Of a stretch of DNA of 64,000 nt, positions 17,578 to 26,783 are shown piece after piece. A model generated the notes under the pieces. That model did not search any database and was not told the origin of the DNA. It saw only the letters and a program-made list of their open reading frames with translations. Positions within the stretch are counted from its first letter, which is position 1, and each line of letters begins with the position of its first letter. Both the position numbers and the translations under genes were made by a program. This stretch comes from Xanthomonas prunicola (GTDB taxonomy: Bacteria > Pseudomonadota > Gammaproteobacteria > Xanthomonadales > Xanthomonadaceae): contig NZ_PHKV01000007.1 of assembly GCF_002846205.1 (NCBI RefSeq), positions 92,876 to 156,875 of the forward strand. The letters run 5' to 3'.

Positions 17578-17745
17578 TTAGCTGACGATAATGATCGTTT
17601 CGGTGTCGATGGCCTCGACAATGATGATGACTAACGTATCGCCAGCACCACCGCAGGACACAGCACTGACTTCTTCCTGAGTCATCTCACGTGCGAAGCG
17701 CTGAGCGACGGGACGCGAGTTTTCCATGAGTTCAAAGTTTTCCAT
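17578..17745 (-). CDS. 55-residue double-glycine precursor peptide
   Basis: A short frame read directly from the sequence: ATG at 17745 with AAGGAG upstream, TAA at 17578. The leader (residues 1-33) starts MENFELMENSRPVAQRF and ends MTQEEVSAVSCGG, a typical double-glycine leader with hydrophobic and acidic spacing. Cleavage after Gly33 leaves a 22-residue core. The core holds two near-identical repeats, DTLVIIIV (36-43) and DTETIIIV (47-54), separated by EAI, and ends in Ser. Thr37, Thr48, Thr50 and Ser55 are possible ester donors and Asp36, Glu44, Asp47 and Glu49 possible acceptors. It sits between the C39 exporter (19-bp gap) and the ATP-grasp ligase, so it is the predicted substrate of both. 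A hand count gives about 51% GC, well below the genomic background. Confidence 0.82.
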   Translation of the reverse strand: MENFELMENSRPVAQRFAREMTQEEVSAVSCGGAGDTLVIIIVEAIDTETIIIVS

Positions 17746-17764
17746 TACTTACTCCTTGGCTGCT

Positions 17765-19951
17765 TCAGGGTAGTTCGCCGGCGAGATTGCCGACGTGCTT
17801 CTCGACACCATCACTGGCATCAAGTTTCTCGGCGCCATGAAGGGCAGCCTGCTTATCTCGCGAATCGGCGACAAGCGATATCCTGCGGTCGGCAGAGGCA
17901 ATCGTTTCCTGCCGGTGCGCGATGATGATCCGGGTCATTTTCATTGCCTTGATATGCGCGTTGACCACTTGATCTCTGGTGGAATCCAGATGACTGGTCG
18001 CCTCGTCCAGCACGAGGATCTTCGGCTGCCGGTACAAAGCGCGCGCAAGGATGACGCGCTGACGTTGACCACCGGACAGGATCGAACCCATATCACCGAC
18101 AAGGGATTCGTAGCCCATTGGCATCCTGGCAATATCGTCATGGATCGTAGCCAGCTGCGCGGCACTGGCGATCCGCTCGATACTCGAATCCGGATCGAAG
18201 AATGCGATGTTGTCGGCCAACGATCCGGCAAATAGCTGATCATCCTGCATGACTGCCGACACCATCGCCCTGTAGTTCTCCAGCCCAAATTTGCGGATAT
18301 CGACGCCGCCGACCTCGATGGTGCCCTCAGTCGGCTCGATCAGACCCAGCAGCAACTTGGCGAATGTGGACTTGCCACAGCCGCTGGGGCCCACAATGGC
18401 AACCGACTCACCCGCTTCGATGCGCAGATTGAGATTGCGTATGACCCATGGATCGTCGTCTGAATAACGGAAACTCAGCCCCTTGACGAGAATTTCAGGA
18501 ACGGGCTCCGGGCCGCTATAACTGGAAATTTCATCCAGCTCCGGGGCAGTCGCGGCGATATCCGCGATCCGCTCGGCATGCAGACGCAGCATCTTGAGTT
18601 CGATGAACTTATCGACCAAGCCCGCAGCCCTGCTGGTGAAAAGATCCGCGTACGCCAGGAAGGCAACAAGCATGCCTGCCGACAAGGTTCCATTCAATGC
18701 CAAGTAACCGCCGATGGCGATGAGAAACACTCTCTGCGCCCCGAACAGCCCCTGATTGAGCGCATTGAATGCAAGGCCAAAACGTTGCGTCTGCATTTCC
18801 AGACGCACACTCTGTGCTGTGGCACTGAACAATCTGCCCTGGCGAAGCCCCTGCTTGTTGGCAAGCTTGATCGCCTGTATACCCCGTACCGACTCCATCA
18901 GCTCGCTTTGCTGACGTGCCGCATATGCCAACTGATCACGACTTATCACGAATTGCAGTCGATAGAAGGCCAGACGCAAGCCGAGATATAGGGTGAAAGC
19001 TGCCAGGACCAGGCCTGTGAGTGGCAGGCTGTAGGCCATCAGGATGACCACAGCCAGGCACCCCGTTAGCCCATTGAGCATCGCTTCCACAAAGCTGCCG
19101 GTCAATGTCGTCTGGATGGATTTCAAGGAAGAAAAGCGCGACAACACATCGCCCATGTGCCGCTTCTCGAAGTACTCGAGTGGAAGCCGCATCAGATGAC
19201 CAAACAGGTTGGTGATCCATTGGGTATTCAATGATGCGCCGAGCCAACTGACGATCCAGCTCCGCGCGACTGTCAGCATGGTCTGGAAAACGATGGTAAG
19301 CAAGAAAGCAATGGTCAGGATCTTAAGCAGTTGCATATCGGCTGAAACCAGCACGTGGTCGATAACCCACTGCATCTGGAAAGGCAAAAGCAGCGCAAGC
19401 ACTTCGATCGCCAACGCCAAGCCGAATATCTGCAGCAATCCCCGCCTCAGGCCAAAAATTCGCCCTGTCAGGGATCGCAAGGACACCTTCGGCGCCTCGA
19501 CGGAAGGTCGAAAGTCTGTGCCGGGCTGCAGTTCCAGCAAGACGCCCGTGAAATGTTTGCCGACCTCGGACATCGGTAGCCGCAATGTCCCTCGTGCAGG
19601 GTCGTGTAGCAGCGCAACGCCTCGCGCGATGCGTTCAAGAACAACGAAGTGCGACATGTCCCAATGCAGGATGCATGGTTGTTTCAGATCTTGCAGATAG
19701 TCCGGCTCGGCTCGCATTGCCCTAACATCCAGACCCATGGCACGACCAATTTGCACCAACCTCTCAAGGCGAACGCCTCTCTGCGAGATATTGAATCGCC
19801 GCCGGACCTGAGCGAGATCGATTCTGTCACCGTGATATCCAGCGACCATGACCAGACAGGCAAGACCACATTCGGCCGCTTCCGTCTGCATCACCGGGAC
19901 GATCTGCGCGCGGTTCGACAATAGCCGATGGACCGATGCGGTGTCGATCAT
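17765..19951 (-). CDS. C39-peptidase ABC exporter (PCAT)
   Basis: A 728-residue bifunctional exporter. The N-terminal C39 peptidase has QTEAAECGLACLVMVAGYHG with catalytic Cys28, His101 in HWDMSHFVVLERI and Asp117 in LLHDPARG; it should cut after double glycine. The middle has about five to six membrane segments (about 160-420). The C-terminal ATPase has GPSGCGKST, LSGGQRQRV and ILVLDEAT. It cleaves and exports the leader peptide encoded just downstream. Its start overlaps the adaptor gene stop as ATGA. The canonical Asp before the catalytic Cys is Glu here, a conservative change. Confidence 0.93.
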   Translation of the reverse strand: MIDTASVHRLLSNRAQIVPVMQTEAAECGLACLVMVAGYHGDRIDLAQVRRRFNISQRGVRLERLVQIGRAMGLDVRAMRAEPDYLQDLKQPCILHWDMSHFVVLERIARGVALLHDPARGTLRLPMSEVGKHFTGVLLELQPGTDFRPSVEAPKVSLRSLTGRIFGLRRGLLQIFGLALAIEVLALLLPFQMQWVIDHVLVSADMQLLKILTIAFLLTIVFQTMLTVARSWIVSWLGASLNTQWITNLFGHLMRLPLEYFEKRHMGDVLSRFSSLKSIQTTLTGSFVEAMLNGLTGCLAVVILMAYSLPLTGLVLAAFTLYLGLRLAFYRLQFVISRDQLAYAARQQSELMESVRGIQAIKLANKQGLRQGRLFSATAQSVRLEMQTQRFGLAFNALNQGLFGAQRVFLIAIGGYLALNGTLSAGMLVAFLAYADLFTSRAAGLVDKFIELKMLRLHAERIADIAATAPELDEISSYSGPEPVPEILVKGLSFRYSDDDPWVIRNLNLRIEAGESVAIVGPSGCGKSTFAKLLLGLIEPTEGTIEVGGVDIRKFGLENYRAMVSAVMQDDQLFAGSLADNIAFFDPDSSIERIASAAQLATIHDDIARMPMGYESLVGDMGSILSGGQRQRVILARALYRQPKILVLDEATSHLDSTRDQVVNAHIKAMKMTRIIIAHRQETIASADRRISLVADSRDKQAALHGAEKLDASDGVEKHVGNLAGELP

Positions 19952-21228
19952 GCGTGTTTCCCGGCCGGATCATCCAACAAACGCCCCGTCATTTCGTAAA
20001 CGGGTTCAAACATCCATTCGATCAGCTTGCGCTTCTCCAGAAGTATGTCGGCATCCAACACCATGCCCGGACGCAGCAGTTCGTTTCTTCCGTTGGCGAC
20101 AATATGCTGTGCTTCCAGTTCGACGATGACACGATAGCGGGCCTCCTCAATCTGTTGCCCCAGCAGCGACGACAACTCTTTCGAAGTGACCGCGCTACGC
20201 GAGACCTCAACCACACGGCCTGCGTGGCGGCCGAACTTCTGATACGGAAACGCCTGGTAGCGAAGAAGGACGCGATCGCCACGCGTCACGAATCCAACGG
20301 CCTTGGAAGGCACCCAGAGCTCGGCGCGCAAGGTAATATTCTTGGGCAATAGGGTGACCAGCGGCTGTTGCGCGCTGACAGGTTGTCCGGCGTGGACAAA
20401 CAGGTTTCCAATGATTCCGTCGGCGGGAGCGCGCAAGACGATGGAACGGCGCGCCTCGCTCTCCGAAAGGGATTGAGCGACGTCGGCGATCTGCCTGGCA
20501 ATTTCGTTGCGCTTTGCCTCCAACGTCGCAGGATTTTGTTCCAGCTGAGATTGCAGTTGGGAATGCTCCACGCGCAGGTCCAGCGCATGCTTTTGCAGCT
20601 CCTTGAGTTGACTTTGGTTCTGGATTGCAATGTCCTGCTGCTGCAGTAATTGAACCTTGGTCAATATTCCCTTTTCTGCGGCGCTCACCCATTGCTCGTA
20701 GAGTCGAAGCGCACTGTCTGCACGCTGGCGCTGCAACCGGATTTGTTCGGCGGTATTGTCCACCTGCGCCTGCAGCAAGGCGATCCTTCGGCGCAGATCG
20801 CGCTGCTGGGCGGCGTACAGCTGATCCTGCGCCTGCATATCTGCGTTCAGACGACTACGCTTTATCTCAAGTTGCGAGATGACCGATGCCTGGGTGTCCC
20901 CGAGCGAAGTACTGTCTTGCTCTCCCGAAATTTCCAGCACGGGATCACCAGCCCGTACCGCGGCTCCCTCGACCACGAACGCTTTGGACACCATGCCCGC
21001 GCTGAGCGGCGTCAATGTCAACAGGCCACGGTCCGGTACCAATGCGCCATTAACGGCTTCGTGCCGGGTGAAACTTCCAAAGCACAGCAATGAGAACACC
21101 GTGACCACGAGAAACAGTGCGGTGGCAAAGCAAGGCCAACCGAACCTTGGCGCCTCAAGGCGCACCGGCGCGAGCCAGGCTTCTCGGCGTGCGCGCAACA
21201 CTTCTTCCCTGAAGAAACTGCCCGGCAT
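19948..21228 (-). CDS. HlyD-family membrane fusion protein
   Basis: A 426-residue periplasmic adaptor that links the C39 exporter to an outer-membrane channel. It has one N-terminal membrane anchor (about residues 28-50), a lipoyl half-motif near GALVPDRGLLTLTPLSAG, a long coiled coil (about 120-240, rich in Gln/Leu/Arg), and the second half starting RAPADGIIGNLFVHAGQPV. The ATG at 21228 has GGGAG at good spacing; an upstream GTG at 21234 is less likely. It is the first gene of the operon. No TolC gene is present, so a genomic TolC must be used. Confidence 0.9.
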   Translation of the reverse strand: MPGSFFREEVLRARREAWLAPVRLEAPRFGWPCFATALFLVVTVFSLLCFGSFTRHEAVNGALVPDRGLLTLTPLSAGMVSKAFVVEGAAVRAGDPVLEISGEQDSTSLGDTQASVISQLEIKRSRLNADMQAQDQLYAAQQRDLRRRIALLQAQVDNTAEQIRLQRQRADSALRLYEQWVSAAEKGILTKVQLLQQQDIAIQNQSQLKELQKHALDLRVEHSQLQSQLEQNPATLEAKRNEIARQIADVAQSLSESEARRSIVLRAPADGIIGNLFVHAGQPVSAQQPLVTLLPKNITLRAELWVPSKAVGFVTRGDRVLLRYQAFPYQKFGRHAGRVVEVSRSAVTSKELSSLLGQQIEEARYRVIVELEAQHIVANGRNELLRPGMVLDADILLEKRKLIEWMFEPVYEMTGRLLDDPAGKHA

Positions 21229-21275
21229 ATGCACTCCCTGCTTCGCTAAGAGACGCGCCTACTCCCTTCAGGCCC

Positions 21276-21304
21276 AGTTAATCCAGAGAAATGAGCGCTG
21301 TCAA
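21276..21304 (-). promoter_or_regulatory. Candidate promoter of the peptide operon
   Basis: On the minus strand a perfect -35 TTGACA (21299-21304) is followed after 17 bp by TTAACT (21276-21281), a weak -10. It lies about 48 bp upstream of the adaptor start and is the best sigma70-like match in the 148-bp gap after dinG. Confidence 0.4.
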
Positions 21305-21376
21305 GCGCACTGCATCGCATAACCATATGCCGCGCCCAGGAATCTCTCTAAAGCAAAAAGAAATGGCTGCCCTGGA

Positions 21377-23509
21377 CTAGCCGATCACCCGCTTGAACGG
21401 TGGCAACGCGTCGATGATGCGTTTGCCGTAGCGACGTGTCAGCAGGCGCGAGTCGAGAATGATCACGCGGCCATGGTCGTTGGAGCTGCGGATCAAGCGG
21501 CCGGCGAACTGCGTGAGCGTGCGCAGCGCATGCGGAATGGCGATCAGGTTGAAGGCGTTATGACCGCGGCTTTCCAGCCATTCGCTCAAGGTGGAGGTCT
21601 GCGGATCGGTCGGCACGGCGAACGGCACCTGGGTAATGACCACCGTGGTGCAGGCCTCGCCGGGTAGATCCAGGCCTTCGCCGAAGGAATTGAGCCCGAA
21701 CAACACAGAGCCTTCGCCAACGGCGATGCGGCGCAGGTGTTCGGTGATCAGTTGCGACTTGTTGCCCTCGCCCTGCACCAGCACGCGGTTGCGTTGCGCC
21801 AGCGGCATCAGGTCGGCGACCTTTTCCATCTTCCAGCGCGAGGTGAACAGCACGATGCTGCCCTTGGCGGTCCAATCCAGTTCGCGCACCAGATATTTAG
21901 CCACTTCTTTCGGATGGCCTTCGCGGTCGTCGGGCGTGACCGGGAAATTGGGCACGATCAATTCGGCCTGATTGGGCAGGTCGAACGGCGAGGCCAGCGA
22001 TGCCATTTCGGCGTGATCGGGCAGCCCGTTATCGATGGCGAAGGATTGGAAATCGCCGCCGCCAGTGAGCGTGGCCGAGGTCATCACCACCGAATCCACC
22101 TCGTTCCAGATCATCGTGCGCAGCACTTGCGCGGCCGAGACCGGCGAGCAGTGGCAGATCAGGTCGCCGTCGCGCGAGAGAGTGATCCAGCGCGCCATCG
22201 GCGGCTGGCCTTCCTTGTCTTCGCGCCGCCAGCCGCTCCACAGATTGTGCTGCTGCTCGGCCATTTCCAGGGCCAGGCCCAGGTTGCGTTGCAGACGCTC
22301 GCGTGCGGCATCGTCCTGCTTGCCCTTGGCTACCGCGCCATGGGCGGCATGCACCCAGTTGAACAGCGCGCGGGTTTGTTCGCCGAGTTCTTCGATGGCC
22401 GGGCCCCACTGCGGCGGCAACTTGCCGTTGGCCGCACGCCACAACGGATCGCGTTCGCCGGGCTCGGGCTTCCAGACGCGCTCGACCTCGGCATGGAAGG
22501 CCTTGAGCAGTTTGGACACCCGCGCCGCCACTTCGATGGCTTCGTTGGGCAGCAGGTTGCCGATCTTGTCCTTGTCCACCGCGCGGTACGCAGCGGCGAT
22601 GAGAATCTGCATGCGGCCAGTGCGCTTGGCCATCTCGTCCAGCGGCAGATTGGCCGCCCCCTGGTCGATCGCCACGCCGGCGATGTGATGGCCCTCGTCG
22701 AGCACCAGCAGCATGTCCGACGGCGGGGCGATCAGCGGCTGGCCGTTTTCGGCATCACCCAGCGACAGCGAGGACAGCAGCAAGGCATGGTTGGTCACCA
22801 CGATCTGCGCTTCGCGCACGTCGGTGCGTGCCTTGAGCACCGGGCATTGCGCGGCATAACTGCAGCGGCGTCCCGCACAGCCGGAGGCCGGCGTGGTAAT
22901 GCGCATGCGCAGCGGCACCGAAACCTGCTCTGGCGCATCGTCCAGGTCGCCGTTCCAGGTGCGCGCGGCGTAGGCCTTGGCCAGCCGCTTGGCCAGATCC
23001 GCATCGACGGGGCTGAGGGGGCGGTCGTACAGCGCCTGCTCGTCTTCGAACATGGCGTTCTGGCTGGTGTCGCCTTCCAGTTCGGCGGCATTGCGCGTGC
23101 ACAGATAGCGGGTGCGGCCCTTGGCCAGGGCCACGGTCGCTTCCAGCCCGGTGGCCTTGAGGAAGGCCGGGATGTCGCGCTCCACCAGTTGCGACTGCAG
23201 CGCCACGGTACCGGTGCTGATCACCAGCTTCTTCTTGGTGGCCAGTGCGATCGGCACGCCGGCAGTGAGATAGCCCAGACTCTTGCCCACGCCGGTGGGC
23301 GCCTCGGCAATGCCGATGCCGCCGGAGGTGGCCAGCGCACGCGAGACCAGGCCGATCATCTGGCTCTGCGCGCGGCGCGTGGCGAAGCCAGGCGTATTGG
23401 CCTGCAGCTTGGCGTAGGCGTCGCGGATGCCGGCCTTGATCGGGTCGGTCAGCACACGCTGGGTGGGAACGGGCGCGGACGGCGCAGCCGGTGGGGCAAG
23501 GTCACTCAT
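21377..23509 (-). CDS. dinG: DinG-family ATP-dependent DNA helicase
   Basis: A 710-residue superfamily 2 helicase of the XPD/DinG type that unwinds damaged or R-loop-containing DNA with an iron-sulfur cluster. Walker A is EAPTGVGKSLGY, the Walker B-like box is LVLDEGHHIAG, and four cysteines suited to the Fe-S cluster lie between (one in RYLCTRNAAE, the others in GCAGRRCSYAAQCPV). The ATG at 23509 begins MSDLAPPAAP, giving the normal length. The upstream extension of the frame is not needed. No partner gene adjoins it. Confidence 0.92.
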   Translation of the reverse strand: MSDLAPPAAPSAPVPTQRVLTDPIKAGIRDAYAKLQANTPGFATRRAQSQMIGLVSRALATSGGIGIAEAPTGVGKSLGYLTAGVPIALATKKKLVISTGTVALQSQLVERDIPAFLKATGLEATVALAKGRTRYLCTRNAAELEGDTSQNAMFEDEQALYDRPLSPVDADLAKRLAKAYAARTWNGDLDDAPEQVSVPLRMRITTPASGCAGRRCSYAAQCPVLKARTDVREAQIVVTNHALLLSSLSLGDAENGQPLIAPPSDMLLVLDEGHHIAGVAIDQGAANLPLDEMAKRTGRMQILIAAAYRAVDKDKIGNLLPNEAIEVAARVSKLLKAFHAEVERVWKPEPGERDPLWRAANGKLPPQWGPAIEELGEQTRALFNWVHAAHGAVAKGKQDDAARERLQRNLGLALEMAEQQHNLWSGWRREDKEGQPPMARWITLSRDGDLICHCSPVSAAQVLRTMIWNEVDSVVMTSATLTGGGDFQSFAIDNGLPDHAEMASLASPFDLPNQAELIVPNFPVTPDDREGHPKEVAKYLVRELDWTAKGSIVLFTSRWKMEKVADLMPLAQRNRVLVQGEGNKSQLITEHLRRIAVGEGSVLFGLNSFGEGLDLPGEACTTVVITQVPFAVPTDPQTSTLSEWLESRGHNAFNLIAIPHALRTLTQFAGRLIRSSNDHGRVIILDSRLLTRRYGKRIIDALPPFKRVIG

Positions 23510-23762
23510 CGCGCTATTTTCGCATGGACCGGCGCAGCGCCTGCGACCGGCGTGGTGCGCGGCTGAACGCGTTTGCTTGTGCGGGGCGATCGTGCGGCCA
23601 ACCTGATGCCGAGAACGCACGTTGCACGGCCTGCCGCAGGGTTCGGCTGTTCAATCACCGCCTGCAAGCACCGGCTGCCTGCTTGAATCCGGAAGGTCGC
23701 GCGATGGATGCCGACCGAGGACCTCGCTGCCTGCAATGAGCAGGCAGCGTGTCTTCGCTTCG

Positions 23763-23999
23763 TCAGCTGCGCAGCGCGCGCGAAGGCCACGCATAGCGCG
23801 CCCACACCATGCCAATGGCCGCCATCGCGATACCCATCAACAACATGCCGGCGCCCACACCGTTCGGCCCGAAGCGTTCGTACAGCAGGCCGCCGCGATT
23901 GACCGCGGCCAGCGCCTGCGGATGCAGCAGCGTCCATACGCCCTGCCCGGCACAGACCAGCCCAACGATGACCAGCGCGATGGCTTTGAGCGGAATCAT
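23763..23999 (-). CDS. Small membrane protein downstream of aroE
   Basis: A 78-residue protein with two hydrophobic segments (about residues 5-25 and 45-66). The ATG at 23999 overlaps the stop of the preceding gene as ATGA, which fixes the start. It has no recognised family. Together with the next gene upstream it forms the tail of an aroE operon. Translational coupling is expected. Confidence 0.7.
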   Translation of the reverse strand: MIPLKAIALVIVGLVCAGQGVWTLLHPQALAAVNRGGLLYERFGPNGVGAGMLLMGIAMAAIGMVWARYAWPSRALRS

Positions 24000-24370
24000 G
24001 GGCGCGTACCAGCGGTGGGTGCCAAGCGTTGCAAGCTGGCCGCCAGCGTCCACACCAGCACGCCGATGCCGACGGCCTGGACGGCCATCAGCACGAAGTG
24101 GGCGATGCTGACCACCATGCTGATCTGACGCACATTGCCTTGCTGCAGCAACAGCATCGGAATCGCCTGGAACGCGACCTCGGCGAACAGGCAGCCCAGC
24201 AGCAACCAGAGCGCGGCCAGCCCGGCACGCCGCAGCGGGCTATGCGGCGCGCGCCACAGCAGGACCAGCCCAAGCAGCAGCGCAATCAGCATCGGCACGC
24301 GCGACAGCAGGCTGGTGACCAGGGTCAGCAGGATAGCGGTGGCATCGGCGCTGCCCACGTCAGTCGGCAC
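23996..24370 (-). CDS. Polytopic membrane protein, aroE operon
   Basis: A 124-residue protein with about three hydrophobic segments (about residues 10-40, 48-70 and 84-110). Its start overlaps the end of aroE by 11 bp and its stop overlaps the next small membrane gene, so all three are probably cotranscribed. No conserved motif is seen. Function is unknown. Confidence 0.72.
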   Translation of the reverse strand: MPTDVGSADATAILLTLVTSLLSRVPMLIALLLGLVLLWRAPHSPLRRAGLAALWLLLGCLFAEVAFQAIPMLLLQQGNVRQISMVVSIAHFVLMAVQAVGIGVLVWTLAASLQRLAPTAGTRP

Positions 24371-25211
24371 TGACCAGCACGGCCTCGCGCGCGCGCAGCG
24401 CGGCGTAGACCGGATCGGTGTCCGGGCGCACGCCGTGCCATAGCGCGAAGCTTTCGGCGGCCTGCTCTACCAGCATGCCCAGGCCGTCGATGGCGTACCG
24501 GCATTGCGCCGAACGCGCCCACGCCAGAAACGCAATGGCGGTGGCGCCATAGTTCAGATCGACCGCGGCAGTGAGGCTGTTGACCAGCCCCAGCGGCAGC
24601 GCGAACGCACCGGCGTCGCGGTCGCGCCCGGCGGCGGTGGCGTTGACGATCAGCTCGAAGTCGCCAAGGTCGCGCAGGTCTTCGATATAACGCGACACCA
24701 CCCGACCGGGTTCGCCGAGCGCATCGCACAACGCATCGGCGCGCTCGGGCGAGCGGTTCACCACCACCATTTCGGTAATGCCGGCTTCCAGCAGCGCCGG
24801 CGCGACGCCGCGTGCAGCGCCGCCGGCGCCCAGCAGCAGGACGCGGCGACCGCGCAGATCCAGGCCATGGCGATCGGTGAGATCACGCACCAGGCCGATA
24901 CCGTCGGTGTTGTCACCCTGCCACTGGCCGTCGTGACGCACCAGTGTGTTCGCCGCTCCGGCCAGCCGCGCGCGATCGCTGAGGCTGCTGGCCAGCGCAC
25001 ACGCCGCTTCCTTCAGTGGCAGGGTGACGTTCGCGCCCTTGCCGCCTTCGTGGGCGAAGCGTTGCAGCGCGGCACTGAAGTCCTCCGGCGGCGCATCGAT
25101 GGCGGTGTAGTCCAGCGCAATGCCGGTCTGCTTCCCGAAGTCGGCGTGGATGGCCGGCGACAGCGAATGGGCGACGGGGTGACCGAACACGGCATAACGG
25201 GATACGGGCAT
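24360..25211 (-). CDS. aroE: Shikimate dehydrogenase
   Basis: AroE reduces 3-dehydroshikimate to shikimate with NADPH in aromatic amino acid synthesis. The 283-residue product has the substrate motif [14 protein letters not shown] near the start, the catalytic Lys in [21 protein letters not shown], and the nucleotide-binding [17 protein letters not shown], all in order. The length is normal. Two small membrane-protein genes follow in overlapping frames. Confidence 0.95.
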   Translation of the reverse strand: MPVSRYAVFGHPVAHSLSPAIHADFGKQTGIALDYTAIDAPPEDFSAALQRFAHEGGKGANVTLPLKEAACALASSLSDRARLAGAANTLVRHDGQWQGDNTDGIGLVRDLTDRHGLDLRGRRVLLLGAGGAARGVAPALLEAGITEMVVVNRSPERADALCDALGEPGRVVSRYIEDLRDLGDFELIVNATAAGRDRDAGAFALPLGLVNSLTAAVDLNYGATAIAFLAWARSAQCRYAIDGLGMLVEQAAESFALWHGVRPDTDPVYAALRAREAVLVSAD

Positions 25212-25313
25212 GAAACGCTCTCTGGTTGACTAGACTGTGCGCGACTTTAGAGTGGCTAACAACATGTAGCGAGCGGTCGTCAGGTGGGCATCGACCGCGC
25301 GCAGGAACCGGAG

Positions 25314-25328
25314 TGTACGAGTGGTACA
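25314..25328. repeat. Small palindrome in aroE upstream region
   Basis: TGTAC and GTACA flank a 5-bp centre in the gap between aroE and the divergent exported-protein gene. It may be part of a dispersed repeat or an operator; only one copy is seen in this window. Confidence 0.3.
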
Positions 25329-25405
25329 TGCCGATTCCGAGCACTGGCCGCGCCCGCCTGGCGGTTGCGCAGTCATTTTGTTAACCGCTCTTGCAGGAAC
25401 ACCAC

Positions 25406-26287
25406 ATGCACTATCGATGGACGCTGCTCACGCTGGCGGCAAGTTTACTCTGCGTCCCGTCTGCTTCGGGGCTTGCTGAATTCGGCATCGAGGGCATGGG
25501 CGTGGTCTCCACGCCAGCGAATGAGTCACGCGCCACGCTCAGCCCGGACGGGCAGCGCATCGTCTGGGCCAGCGACCGCGCCGGTGGCGCCGGCGGCTGG
25601 GATCTGTGGCAGGCGCAGCTGCGCGGCGGGCGCTGGCAGGACGCGCAACCGCTGCCGATCAATACCGGGCAGGACGAGACCACGCCACTGTTCAGTGCCG
25701 ACGGCCGCTGGCTGCTGTTCGCCTCCACCCGACCCGGCGGCGCGGGCGGCAGCGACCTGTACCGGGCACCGCTGGATGCGAAAGGCGCCGTGGGCCCGGT
25801 GCAATCGCTGGGCGCGGCGATCAACAGCGCCGGCAACGAACGCGCGCCGACGCTGTCGCTGGACGGGACGCGCCTGCTGTTCGCCAGCGACGGACACGGC
25901 GGCGGCGGCGGCATGGACCTGTTCGTGGCGCACTGGGATGGGAAGGCGTTTAGTGCGCCGGTGGCCTTGGTCGACATCAACAGCGCAGCCGACGAACTGG
26001 ACGCCGCCTGGCTCGGCGACGGACGCGCGCTGGTGTGGGCCCGCGGAAAGACCGACGGCCCCAGCCAGTTGCTGTTGTCCGTCTGCAAAGACGGGCATTT
26101 TGCACCGGGCCAGCCGCTGCCGCTGTCGTTCAACGGGCCGCAGGAGCGCACCTTCGGCGCGGTCGTGGATGCGGCAAAGCCCGGCGAATTGCTGGTGACC
26201 GGCAGTGCCCGAGCACCGCGCGCAGGGCAGCTGGACATCTACCGGATGAAGGCACCGGCAGCCGAGGGCGATACGAGTTGCCGTTGA
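25406..26287 (+). CDS. Exported PD40/TolB-like beta-propeller protein
   Basis: A 293-residue protein with a signal peptide (about 1-21, ending VPSASG) and repeated WD40-like beta-propeller (PD40) units, seen as SPDGQRIVWASDRAGGAGGW, SADGRWLLFASTRPGGAGG and SLDGTRLLFASDGHGGGGG. The repeats share the Asp-Gly and Ala-Ser-Asp spacing of TolB-like propellers. The ATG at 25406 has AGGAA upstream. It is probably periplasmic and binds proteins or glycans; no enzyme motif is seen. It is transcribed alone and divergently from aroE. Confidence 0.82.
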   Translation: MHYRWTLLTLAASLLCVPSASGLAEFGIEGMGVVSTPANESRATLSPDGQRIVWASDRAGGAGGWDLWQAQLRGGRWQDAQPLPINTGQDETTPLFSADGRWLLFASTRPGGAGGSDLYRAPLDAKGAVGPVQSLGAAINSAGNERAPTLSLDGTRLLFASDGHGGGGGMDLFVAHWDGKAFSAPVALVDINSAADELDAAWLGDGRALVWARGKTDGPSQLLLSVCKDGHFAPGQPLPLSFNGPQERTFGAVVDAAKPGELLVTGSARAPRAGQLDIYRMKAPAAEGDTSCR

Positions 26288-26783
26288 GGTGGATGGGTGC
26301 GTTGGATCAGATCGAGACGGGGTGATCTGGGCAGTCGCCGCAGAGCTGCTGATCGCTTCCAATGCGGCGGCTAGCGAACCGTGCGACGCGAAGTCCTCAT
26401 TCTTCAAGACACATCTGGCGGGGTGCCCTCGCCGATTGCGGAGCCGTTGGCGGCATGGATGCCGCCAACGAGCGCATGGACGGATTCACGGCGTGTCCCG
26501 CGAGCGGTGAGGACACCGCGCGCTCGACCGACCAGGCTTTTGATTGAATAAAACAAGATGCGATAACAAACTGTTTTGCAGGGCTTTTGATTGAATAAAA
26601 CAAGATGCGATAACAAACTGTTTTGCAGGCGCCGTGCGAGCAGCGAGCAGGCAATGCTCAGCATCGGCACGTATCCGTCGTGCATGGCTGTCTGCGGTTG
26701 TGCAATCCCCGCGCCCGCCTCACGCGCACGCACCAGGTTCTGCGAACCGATGTCAGGCCGGAATGCCGCGCCCCTCACCGCAA
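26288..26783. other. Intergenic stretch with a tandem duplication and a palindrome
   Basis: No gene is supported. It contains a perfect palindrome, GTTGGCGGCAT then GG then ATGCCGCCAAC (26447-26470), and an AT-rich 47-bp tandem duplication described separately. The AT-rich core is foreign-looking against the GC-rich surroundings. Confidence 0.6.
26535..26628. repeat. Perfect 47-bp tandem duplication
   Basis: The two identical units are 26535-26581 and 26582-26628, each starting GGCTTTTGATTG and ending CTGTTTTGCAG. The unit is AT-rich and contains AAAACA and TGTTTT as an inverted pair. The identity of the copies suggests a recent event. Confidence 0.9.

Noticed and set aside
17578..17745. Precursor considered as a standard microviridin
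   Set aside because: The TxRxPSDxDE-type core motif is absent.
17578..21228. Peptide operon considered as RaxX/RaxST-type or plain class II bacteriocin
   Set aside because: No sulfotransferase is present and the precursor does not resemble RaxX; an ATP-grasp ligase next to the precursor argues for a modified peptide.
21737..23566. 609-codon plus-strand frame across dinG
   Set aside because: Antisense to dinG, with His/Gln/Arg-rich sequence and no domain.
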